Position numbers and translations under genes: made by a program. From NCBI GenBank assembly GCA_942486035.1, contig CALNXK010000022.1:1227501-1291500 (forward strand): a DNA stretch of 64,000 nucleotides. The letters are read 5' to 3'. The notes beneath the pieces are model-generated. The model saw only the letters and a list, made by a program, of their open reading frames with translations. It searched no databases and was not told the origin of the DNA. This DNA is from Porites lobata (lineage: Eukaryota > Cnidaria > Anthozoa > Scleractinia > Poritidae). Positions 1 to 10,056 of this stretch are shown in pieces (position 1 is the stretch's first letter; every line of letters begins with the position of its first letter).

Positions 1-3000
1 AATGGCAAAAAGATGACCTTGATAACAACATGAATTTCTTCTCGGTGTCCTCTGATGGCAGAATAACCCAATGGACGATCGTGAAGGTAAATAAATGTAC
101 GCTTTGAATTCTGAGGTTCAACCAAGCATGACTTTCCACAGTAGCCCAGTTGGCGTTGATTGCCACGTGGGCATTATTTTTGCCGCCAGTTGCACGCGTA
201 CAGCTGTTTCAGTTTACGTTCTATGTTAAAGATATTGCCGTAAGATTTAATGAAACGTATTCTCAAATGGAATAGAAAGTGTAAAAATGATTCTCGGCCT
301 CGATTTGTTTCTCTTCGTTTAATATAAAGCTCGATAATTACCGACGTTTTGAGCTGATAGTCTGAGAAAATTTGCAGTTTGCGTAAAAGGCGCACAAAGG
401 AAACATTTCCCAATAACTTTGAGTCGCTTCTTTTTCTTTAGAGTGAGTTAAGATATACAGATATCATTACCTTGAAGCAGGGGAATGCCACTGAAGAAGG
501 GGAAAATACACAACTTCCAAGCCTAGGTATTTTATCCGCTGAGTTGTTACTTTAGGTGAATTTAGCTGCCGTAATGTTTGTTACGAAATCATTGCCGCAG
601 CTCGTTGGTTCATTGATGACAAAAGCTGAAATCCCTTTTTATTCCTTACCGAGGCTACTTGAATTCGGTTACATGTTCTTTGATTTTTGGGTGTGGGGGC
701 AAGGCAAAGGGCCAAGGGACAATTTTTTGGCCTTCTTTGGGGGTGGGTGTGAGGAAACCCCTCTCACCAGGCGACTCCCCCTATTTTTGTCCTCGTATTA
801 TCTTGTCTCGCTGCTTTCTGCTAGCCTGATCTTTCTAGCCACGTTAAAAATCGCAAAGAAATTTTCATGCACATCTTTATTGTCAAAACAGGAACACACT
901 TTTAAAAGATGCTCAGTCGCCTCAACCAAATTGGAAATCCTTCGGATTACGTCACTTTAATTAAAATTCTGCATGACAAACTAAGAAGTAAACTTGTTTG
1001 TATTTACAGGATGTGGCACTGCATTTGATTTTCATAAAACAATGGACTATATGTTTCTGGTCGGTAAGTTGATACCTTTTTCATACAGACCTGTCTTAGT
1101 ATTACTAACTGTCGTTTCTAATTTTTAGTTCGGTGTCAACATTTTTACCATTTTGGGGATCATGGGTGGCGCACTCTCCTCCCACCAGTTTGGCCCGGGC
1201 TTCAAATCCCAGTATCAACGCCATATGTGGGTTGAGTTTGTTGTTGGTTCTCTCCCTTGCTCCAAGAGAGGTTTTTCTCCGGGTACTCCTCAAAAACCAA
1301 CATTTCCAAATTCCAATTCGACCAGCAATCAGGTAGAAGAAGTACCACAGAGTGGATGTGCTACCTCCAAATCGTTATTTATTTTATTCATTCATTCGTT
1401 CGTTCGTTCGTTCGTTCGTTTATTAGATCTCTCCTTGTCTACTCGTTCACCTTATTGTCCTTTCTTTTTCTTTCATTACCAGGCACAGAAGAAGGAAAGA
1501 TTCACAAATGTTCAAAAACGTATTCAAGCCAGTTTCTCGAAACTTACGATGTAAGTGTCATTGCTTACTGCTTTGTAGTAATGTCCAGACTCTTCAACTG
1601 TAATCTCTGGTGTTTATTTACACTTGTTTTCTTGCCCAATCTTGTTTGCTGTTCCAAGAGTTCCACACGGCCTATAGGCTTGGTCTCCAGCCGAGGCTGT
1701 CTCGCTGTGACCGTGGTTCTCCCCACCTGATGTATGGAGAGTCACACTAGTGGGATCGATCATTTTTTTTAACGGGCTGCCCGCGAGAGCAACGCTCAAT
1801 CAAGAAATGAGCCGCGTCTATGTCATAAAAGACAAAATGGCGGACGGAGCTCTCAGAAGGCTTTGCGTGTCCTATACCCGCTTCAATGGGACCGATTTTT
1901 GCGGAAAGGTGACGAGTCATTTCTGGTCTTCTGGCGGACAGTTGAAACGAGCACAAACTTATTGCGTGGAGTTACTGGCCTTATATCTACGCGGAAAGAT
2001 TATCCAAATACAGTACTCGATGATGTACTTAGCCTGCGCGGGAGCTGCACTTACACGGTCCCCCCCCCCCCCCCACCCCCCACCAACCGACGGGAAAAGC
2101 TTCAATTTGTTGCAGCTGAGGGTTTGGACAACAAAGGAGCTAACACATACTTTAGTTTATATCTGTTTTTCCTTTCCTTGCAGGCACATCATATGGCGGT
2201 TTACTCAGTCAAGTGGAATCACTTTCATCCTAAAATCTTCATTTCATGTAGTGCTGATTGGACTGTGAAAATCTGGGATCACAATTACCTGTACGTGTTT
2301 ATACATGTCTGAAAGTGTAGCCAGAATCTTTCTATATATTGAATGTCAAAACCTTGTCACTAAAGAGTCAGAGCAAAGAGTTTACTGAGCAAACAAACAG
2401 TTGCGTTGTATTGCACAGTTTAGGCCTAAATTTTAATTGTTTGAAAAAAATTTTCTGTCGTATCATGTCACTATACGAACGAAATTTCTTCATAGGTCAC
2501 GTTCCTAAAACAGTTCGTTTAATGATTACCTGAAGTTTGAGAGAGTTTGTTTATTGATTATTGAATTCGCCATGGTAACAGGAGATGAAGGAGGACCTGT
2601 GTCCAAGTTGATATCCTCGTCTCTATTGCTACGTCCCTTTCTCTTTCGAACGGCATTGAGAGTCACGTTATTCAGTGAAAGCGTAAACTTTCTCAAAGCC
2701 CGTTTCCGGTTTCTGCTGCTCTCGATATCAACTTGAGGCAAGTCTAGTGAAAGTGCTCTGAGACGGCGCCTGAAGTTTTTCGTACTTATCCGAGGAGACT
2801 AGATTGTCTAACGTCAGGGTAAAGGCAACTCATTCTCCGCAATGAGATCCCGAGAGTTGGTCCCGCCTGCGGGGGCCGGATTGTAGCGTAAGATTGTGGT
2901 ACCAACTCTTGCCCGTACCAATCCAGTTGACTGTGTTTTGTACTCTTAGCCGAAGGTAAATGATGGAGCTCACGTTATTAATTTCAAACTCGTGGTTTTT

Positions 3001-6000
3001 ATTTTCTAGTGAGCCCATGTTTACGTTTGACCTGAACAACTCTGTTGGTGATGTGGCCTGGGCACCTTACGCCAGCACGGTGTTTGCAGCCTGCACTACT
3101 GATGGCCGGGTAAGCGGCATCCATATTTCATTTTCATTTCGCTTAATTTAATCCATTTCCATTTGTACAGGTAAGTGAAGTTTATAAAAGAAGTAGATAT
3201 GTAGGTGGAAGGGACTGGAAACTCGCTAGTCCACCCGTTAAAGTTCTTACAGAATCATATACATAAAATTAAGTTCAAATGACAAAAGGCCCCTGTGTGA
3301 TGGTGTTATTTTACCACTACTACCTGAATCCACTTCGTGTTTCTTTTCAAATTTTATAATCCCAGCGAGGTTCAAATAACAAAAGCCCTTATTTGTGCAA
3401 AAAAAGAAGATCTCTGGAGGATTCTGGTAGTAGTAGTCAAAACTCAAAAGACGACATCGTGCAAATCGCCTATTAGAACAGCTTTTTTTCACAAAACTAG
3501 CTCCGATCTAATACCTAGGCTTCACATCGAATCCCTCTTTCTTACAGAACTCGTTTTAGCGTTTTGACTTTAAACTTGACAGGCTAAAGTTGTTGTTTGA
3601 AAATTATTTCCTCGGAAAAGGTCTGGCTCTTGCTTTGCTTGTAAGATTTCATTCTTCTAGAACAAAATGGTTCGTAGCATTAATGATGCACAGTAGAGTT
3701 GAGCAGTACAAAACATAGTAGTGACCTTAAGCGAACGATTGTCTTCATGATATGTCAATAGAGACAAATACAAACAACACTTGCACTCACCCAGTTAAAA
3801 AGCAGTGGTTGTGTTGATACATGAGTATAAGTTTTATCCAGAGTTTGATGCAACCCTTTTACTCCCGGAAGGGACTTAACTTAAACTCAATGGGAAAAAA
3901 TGCAGATATAGTGCTTAAGTTACTGGAAAGTAAATTCTTCCATTCTGAGGCACTGTTGATAAGGTTTCATCTAAATATTCACATCAAAGGATTTCGATAG
4001 ACTCAAATGTTAGACTGACTAGCCAAATACAAACCATAGCATTATCTTAATTTAGTGGAACACTCAGGTTTAAACACATTTTTCTCTTGTGCAGGTTTAT
4101 GTGTATGATCTGAATGTCAACAAGTACGAACCATTGTGCGAACAGTCAGGTAAGAACGTGGGTTTAGTGTCTTATCGCCCCAGATAAGGCAATCCGGATT
4201 CCGGAATCAAGGAAAATCAGGAATCCAGGCCCTTGGAATCCGGATTCAGCTCAAGGAACCCGAAATCCTGCTTAAGATTGGAATCTGAAGGAATCCAAGC
4301 TCCACTGACAAGCAATCTGGAATCCTGGATATTATTAACTTTACGGATCAACTTAAGTTTCTGGGAAACTGCCCACCTACCCCTCCCCTAAGCCAACATT
4401 TTGCTCTAAGTGAGAAGTAAGTGTTAATGTTGACTTTGGGGAGGGGTAGGTGGGCAGTTTCCCCAAAACCTAAATTGATCCAACTTTACTTGGGGCTAGT
4501 CCTAAAAATTGGCTTCTATTTATTGTAATAGACCATTGTAAATGGTGATTTCAATTACTTCTAACTAGCCAGGCTGGGCGTCCCTCCTTATAGCGTAGTT
4601 AATAGAGTGGAATGGTTAAAAAGCTCGTCAGACTCCTTTTAAATGTTTTTTTGGAACCTAACAGGACCGCCTGATCGCAGGTTGGACGGTGCTCAACGTT
4701 CAATACCGTTCCTATCATTTTCTAACTTATTGACCAATAAAAGTGTCGCATTAATTTATTCAGTCACAGTTTGTGGACAAACATCAAAGGATTGTGCTCC
4801 GTCAGGGAGCTTCCAACAAAACGCTGCAGCACCGTTGTTTTTATCTTTGATGTTTGCCGCCCTTCATGACATGCTCATAGTTTACGCGTACAGTTATATT
4901 AACTGTGATGTAACTTGCCGCTGGCTTGTTGTTGTTCAACAGAGAGTTGCTGCTCAGTGAATATATTGTGGTTCAGTTTTATCTTCGATTATATTTAATT
5001 GTGTTTACTTCTAATCTAATCTTTTGGAAGTAGCTAATTTGTATAACTTGATTTATCAACAGTGGCTAACAAGAAAAGAACAAAGCTTACTCATCTCGCT
5101 TTTAACCCTGAATACCCAGTACTTATTGTGGGAGACGACAGGTAATTTTGTTTCTGGGGATATTGTTTGTGAACCAAACGTGTAAATTTGAGATTGCTCT
5201 TTATTCTACTGTATAAACTAATACATCTTGCAAACAAACCGATTTTTAATTGTGAGTATGTTATTCTGTCAACTCTCTGTAATACGGAAACTTTTGGGAT
5301 CGGCAATAAGTGTCCGTCTTAGAGTAATGTCCGTCTTATAGAGAGTCAAACAAAGGGAGTAAAGAAAAGCCAGCCCATGTAGTTTTTGCTCGTGGAATGC
5401 GGAATTCTAGCCTTTGGAATCCAGAATCCAAGCTCCACTCACAAAACAATCGGGACCCAGTACCTGGAATCCGGAATCCACGAGGTGGAATCCAGAATCC
5501 AGAATCCGAGACTGTCTTTACATGGGGCGAAAAAAGGCAGCTGGGACCAACTCAAGGTGTCCCTTGTTACCTAGCTGTCTGTCTCATAGAGGTGTCCATT
5601 AAGAGAGAGTCGACAGTATATGGAGGTGCATAATTATACAACGAAGAAAACACATTTTCTTTTGTATCTTAATCTAACTTTGTTATTATCTTATTCGTTG
5701 TTAAATATTTAAGCAGTAGACCACACTTCTATGGGTTTACCGGCGTGATAACCCACGCGGGATGTTGGGAGAACACGAGAAAAGCTTGTAAATCACGAGC
5801 CGAAGGCGAGTGATTTACAAGCTTTGCGAGTCACAATAAACCATAGGTTTTTAACCAATCAGACCGGGCGTACTATCTTAGTTATTTATAAATAATAATA
5901 TAATAACTCTTCTTGTTCTGCAGGGGGCACGCGACATCTTTGAAGTTATCACCGAATCTAAGGAAAGCGACACAGCCCAAGGTATGCCTTTGTTGCAAAT

Positions 6001-7748
6001 AGATTCGAATAATAGTGTTCCCTTTTAGTGTCCGTATATTCAAGTTCAAGTTTCGTTCAGTATTAAAGAGGAGCATTTACAAATTAATAATTTATATCAC
6101 GAAAATATTGTGATTAAGAATACCAACTGACAGGAGGCAAACTGTGTGAATAAGTATCAGCATGGCCAAGGAGTTTAACTTAGGACTTCCAGAACAAGTC
6201 AAGCTAGAGTTTGGGTTGGCACTCAAACCGGGACCTCTGGATTACTCGTGGGACGCGCCGTCTACTCGGCTCAGCCTTGTTGCTTCCTAACACAATACAC
6301 AATAAAACTTGACTCATCTTGTCCTCATGCCCTAACGCATGCTTAATATTACCCAGTGGAAGATACTTGAATTATTTGTTTTTTGTCTACTTTAATGCTA
6401 TGCATGTAATCATACTAATGTCTTCAATCACTCACTCATGTTCTTGATCCTTCATTCTCACTTTAAGGAGGAGATTCCTCTTCTTGTTCTCTCACAAGCT
6501 GCTGACTCTGATGAAGAACCCTGTTCACCGCCTCCCATACTCTTCTCTCCTGTATGGAACTTCTTTGGTGGTTTATGGTCAAATCGCCCGAAAGTCATCT
6601 GGCCGTAAGTCACGTCGCCCGAAGTCATTTCGGGCGACATGACTATAAATTTTGGCGACCCAACTCTGGTTTCGGGCGACATGACTTCGGGCGCGATGAC
6701 TTTCGGGCTCCTTGACCGGTTACCTCTGTGGTCATAGTAAACTTGATCTCTATCAACTTTTCTGCCTATTGCTCTAATAGATTCTTTAATGGCCTTTAAA
6801 AAATACTCTCTAATACTGCGTAACGGCTTTACGTTTTCAGTCTAAGCTAACAGAAATGAATCCTAAAAGTTATGGGCTTCACACCAATAATGCTTCGGAT
6901 CATACTCTTGATACATCATACTTATTTGTTCCTACTTTACCTGAGTGCGATTTAGTACTGGAACAGCTTACAGCTCCTTATTATTGGGCTGCCCGTGAGG
7001 GCAGTGCCCATTCAAGCAATGCCTTCCATGTATGTCGAAAAAAGACAAAATAGCGGACGGAACTCCTTGCGTGTCCCACTCCCCCTTCAATAGGGCCGAT
7101 TTTTGTGGGGAGGGGACGGGTCATTTCGAAAATAATCCCAATCGTCTCTTCTTCCAAAAGGCTAACTTCCCCATACAGCCCCGGTTAAAAACGCGCAGTC
7201 GGCAGACCAATAAACCCCCCATTATGGGGTTCTTGTTTTAACAAAGACGAACTCTTCTTTTAATCCCGTACACTTTTTAAGTTAACGTTTAACTTAACTT
7301 TTTCAAGCGCGAAACTGCGTTATTTTATGTCGCCTTGTTTCTCACTGGCATTTTATTTCATGTTTCCTTTCTTCGTCATTTACACTGAATAACAGTATTG
7401 TTAACCTAACCATTTTTTTGTTTCCCGAAAGCAATCTTTTTCAACCAATCATGCATGGTTAGCTGTTGAGGTCAAGTATTTCATTTGCTTCCAACCGATA
7501 TTCCAGTGTAGCAATGTTTCATATCACACCCACCTCTCTTTAGCATCATTTTTGTTTAGCCCGTCTTCAGCCCACTGTTTTGATTTCTAGAAATTCTTCG
7601 GCAAGACATGAAACAATAGTGCGCGATACGCGGGACTGATGTGTAACGTTTTTCTCTGTTTCAGGAAAAAGCTAAAGGACCCGAAAACGAAATGGCGAAG
7701 ATGGAGAAGCTTTTAAGTCTTGTTAGGGAACCTTCGGCCAAGAACTGA
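1..7748 (+). CDS. DNAI1: Axonemal dynein intermediate chain 1 (DNAI1-like), 3' part
   Basis: Ten exons join in phase: 1-86, 442-526, 1010-1063, 1483-1550, 2184-2290, 3010-3109, 4095-4149, 5063-5141, 5924-5981 and 7665-7748 (TGA 7746-7748). They give the last 257 residues of a protein that is about 700 aa in human; the 5' exons lie left of the window. Seen: WD40-type blades, including FSVSSDGRITQW, CGTAFDFHK, FISCSADWTVKIWDHNYL, FDLNNSVGDVAWAPY and VLIVGDDRGHATSLKLSPN, each ending in a WD-like dipeptide or its variant. All introns start GT and end AG. Known for the family: DNAI1 is an intermediate chain of the outer dynein arm of motile cilia and flagella, and its C-terminal beta-propeller binds other arm subunits. 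The last exon is short and charged (EKAKGPENEMAKMEKLLSLV). Assignment rests on remembered DNAI1 sequence and is strong. Confidence 0.93.
1386..1421. repeat. (TTCG/TTCA)n microsatellite in DNAI1 intron
   Basis: Tandem tetranucleotides: TTCA units pass into about six TTCG units. Confidence 0.9.
1774..1925 (+). repeat. Interspersed repeat family 1, copy a
   Basis: The stretch starts GGGCTGCCCG, contains AAAAGACAAAATGGCGGACGG and ends near ACGAGTCATTT. A diverged copy in the same orientation lies at 6986-7127. Both sit in DNAI1 introns. No coding potential is claimed. Confidence 0.7.
4187..4335. repeat. GGAATCC-type low-complexity repeat, copy a
   Basis: Degenerate tandem units of the type GGAATCCGGATTCC. 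A similar patch lies at 5394-5512. Both are in DNAI1 introns. Confidence 0.7.
4345..4481. mobile_element. 137-bp hAT-like MITE with 8-bp target-site duplication
   Basis: The arms are long inverted repeats: GGATCAACTTAAG at the left, mirrored by TAAATTGATCC at the right, with GGAAACTGCCCACCTACC and its complement inside. The element is flanked on both sides by the perfect direct repeat AACTTTAC (4337-4344 and 4482-4489). An 8-bp duplication is typical of hAT-superfamily transposition. No transposase is encoded, so it is non-autonomous. It lies in a DNAI1 intron. Confidence 0.8.
5394..5512. repeat. GGAATCC-type low-complexity repeat, copy b
   Basis: Degenerate GGAATCCAGAATCC units. They sit between GTCCGTCTTA-type sequences (5305-5345 and 5570-5620) that resemble the pogo-like repeats elsewhere in the window, so the patch may be inside an old element. 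Confidence 0.65.
5735..5865. repeat. Small palindromic element with GAAGGCGAG core
   Basis: The core is a near-perfect hairpin: AGCTTGTAAATCAC, then GAGCCGAAGGCGAG, then GTGATTTACAAGCT. A similarly designed hairpin with a GAGGCGAAGCCGAG centre lies at 46758-46800. Probably a foldback MITE. Confidence 0.6.
6577..6717. mobile_element. 141-bp foldback MITE
   Basis: Terminal inverted repeats are GGTCAAATCGCCCGAAAGTCAT (left, with one A/G difference) and ATGACTTTCGGGCTCCTTGACC (right). The inside is a series of inverted CGCCCGAAGTCAT motifs, so nearly the whole element can fold on itself. No clear target-site duplication was found. Confidence 0.75.
6986..7127 (+). repeat. Interspersed repeat family 1, copy b
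   Basis: Second copy of the family at 1774-1925. It shares GGGCTGCCCG, AAAAGACAAAAT.GCGGACGGA, CTTCAATRGGRCCGATTTTTG and GGGTCATTTC. Confidence 0.7.
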
Positions 7749-8490
7749 ATGACTGTTGTTGCATCCGCTTCAAAAAAAGATGATAAAACAAAAATATCTT
7801 ATGCACGCGTATCGAGAAATACTCACGATGTATAAAGTTATTCCACACGTTGTATAAATCTGTTTGTTTAGGATTTGTCTTGTTCTCGCACACGACTACA
7901 CGAAGCCAAAAATGGATTGTTCTTAGCAGGTAGAAACAAATGACTTCAATAATTGCTCTGTCGGCTTTATTTTTGCATTCTCTTAGTTTGTGCCGCAAAA
8001 ATAGCTTCCACATCTCTTGTGTACATATTTTAATGGTGTAGCCATTCGAAGAGAACTTGCGAGATGAATTAATGGTATTTTATCATGTGTAGTGTTGAAT
8101 TGGTGTGTACATGTATTATTAAATATTAAAACAGTTTTTTTACTCCCATTTTACATGTTTTTAATTTTTTCCTCTTCAGTGGCCATAATATTATATGTTA
8201 TCTGTTGCGGGTTTTTTGCGCTTTTTAGTGTTGGCATGCGTTATGCTGGTCAGGTCATATTTGTCTTTGTTGCGAAACAAACTGCGAACGATGACTGTGC
8301 AAAGGTACAGCTTGTACGAAAGAAAACATCTTCAGCCTTTGTCAAGACTGTCGCCCTTCAGCAAGCGGCGACTTGTTGAGCGGACATCTCCTTTGTCTCA
8401 AAGTTAAACATGTTGTTTCATGGTTTAACGTGACAAGATTCGGTGAAATATTTGTTGATCACAAATAAAGGACGTTGCATTTGACGTTAA
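7749..8490 (+). other. DNAI1 3'UTR and poly(A) signal
   Basis: AT-rich sequence without a convincing coding region follows the DNAI1 stop. An AATAAA at 8464-8469 is the most likely polyadenylation signal. The UTR end is inferred. Confidence 0.5.
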
Positions 8491-8934
8491 ACCGCGTATC
8501 ATCTGGCTTTACCAAGAAGACATGGATATGAGAATTAAATCATCTCATCTAGTATGTTCAAGTACATAGAACTGCTAGTGAGAAAGCGGTACAGACATTT
8601 CTCCTAATGACTAAGTCTTTTCTGATGGAGTAGATAACATTACGCTCCACTAACCTTCTCCGAGTTTGCTTTCTGTCTTCTTCGACTTCTTCTACTGTCA
8701 GCTGAACAAAATGGGAACTTAAGTCAACGTGAGCCTTGTTCCACCAGTCAAAACCGTTCGTGTGATCGAGAAATCGGTTTGCATTATGACGAAATCTTCG
8801 AGGGAAGGCGGCGCGCGCTTTCATCAGCCAATCCCAGGAGCCGATTACTTGCCAATCCCAGTTTATTCTGCTGACTATACGCTTGCGCGTGCAGGCCTGT
8901 CATATAGGAAGGGTCAGGGGCCTGTCCTTTAGGG

Positions 8935-9392
8935 TAGGCCTTTCCAGATTCTGCTCCGAAAAAGCTAAAAAGTTGCTAAGAAATATACCAAAAAGTCGCT
9001 CGAATATTTTTAAGACAGCATGTCTAATTTTATTTTCTTTTATTTTTTAATTTAATTTTTAACGATGTACTAGTGAGCAGCACACTTACACTTCCAGTGA
9101 ACATTTACACGTGGAAGAAGGAGAAACCATGCTCGCCCGGGGCAACGAATTTTTTTTTTTTAAATGATAATAAAAAAAATACAATAAAAAAAATTTAAAA
9201 AAATAGTTTTACTAGAACGATGTTTAGAATTTTAACCAAGGGAATTTTAACTAGTTTATTTAAAAAAAGGGGTTATTCAGCATTTTGGTTCAAAATAGCC
9301 CAAAAGTTACCAAAAAAGTGCTAGTTTTCCGAAAAGTTGCTAGAAGTTGCTCTCTAACAAAAAAGTTGCCGAGCAGAATCTGGAAAGGCCTA
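8935..9392. mobile_element. 458-bp hAT-type MITE with perfect TIRs and 8-bp TSD
   Basis: Left end TAGGCCTTTCCAGATTCTGC and right end GCAGAATCTGGAAAGGCCTA are exact inverted complements (22 bp in all, including the adjoining TC/GA). Exact direct repeats CTTTAGGG flank the element at 8927-8934 and 9393-9400. The interior is very AT-rich and non-coding, with repeated AAAAAGTTGCT motifs near both ends. The 8-bp duplication and TAGG end point to hAT. The TIRs are still identical, so insertion is fairly recent. It sits between DNAI1 and KIF24. Confidence 0.88.
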
Positions 9393-9400
9393 CTTTAGGG

Positions 9401-9816
9401 CGTATCCTGTGAGTGTTTCTGTGGACACAGAGGCCCCAGGGGAATTGTCGTCGTCCTATACGCTACAAGAAAGACTTCACAGATTTGCGGCTTTTGTAGT
9501 TAGCGAAAAAAAAACTACCCTGACGATTGACCTGATTTTTTAACCCTTGTGGCAGCGCCCGTTCAGCTTTTTTGGTTAGTTGTAATAGGACACGTCTACA
9601 ATGAAGCACTGAGTTCATTTTTCATTTGGTGTAATAGATAACCATTGAAAAGGTACTTTTCCAGTTATATTTTCACTGGCATTTATCTTTCCGGTAGCCT
9701 GCGAACAGCAGACGTATTTCCGGTCGTCGCTTGTCTCTTTCCGGGGGACTAGGGAGGGTTGTTTTGAGAGTCGTCATTTATAACTGGTCAGCGGTAATGG
9801 GTTGTGAAAAAACAAA
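9401..9816 (+). promoter_or_regulatory. KIF24 upstream region
   Basis: There is no gene here. 9695-9745 carries AGCCTGCGAACAGCAGACGT and TTTCCGGTCGTCGC, which look like an interspersed repeat end. The first exon ends at 9832 (GATAG then GTGAGC). An upstream ATG in the context AAAATGGCGAC (9817) lies in it and resembles the YY1-type AAGATGGCGGC element common just downstream of animal start sites. The transcription start is not determinable. Confidence 0.45.
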
Positions 9817-10042
9817 ATGGCGACCTGGATAGGTGAGCGGGAAAAAAAGTTGGTGTTGTTTACTTGGAGACGGACGGATATTGGCTGCAAAATGGGAATT
9901 TCTCTTAATTAATTACTGCTACTTTGCTTTAATCTGTGAGACCACAGCTAAAAACTTCGATGGAGATACGGTTGATGCGAAACACCAAACAGACAGAAGC
10001 CGCTACATTAAGCTGATGTTTTTTCAGCTCGGGCGGCGTAGC
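9817..10042 (+). promoter_or_regulatory. Possible spliced upstream ORF of KIF24
   Basis: If exon 9817-9832 splices to the acceptor at 10026-10027 (TTTTCAG), the upstream ATG reads MATWIARAA and stops at a TAG (10040-10042), 14 bases before the KIF24 ATG. This could damp translation of the main ORF. The splice itself is inferred from GT and AG sites only. Confidence 0.4.
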
Positions 10043-10056
10043 GTCCAGACATCGTG

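Noticed and set aside
556..960. 134-aa plus-strand ORF in DNAI1 intron
   Set aside because: It starts at a GTG just after a confirmed exon, overlaps only intron sequence and has no domain.
4187..5512. GGAATCC repeats as relatives of the (RIP)n coding repeat
   Set aside because: The motif similarity is short and the copies lie in introns without an open frame; simple convergence of low-complexity DNA is enough.
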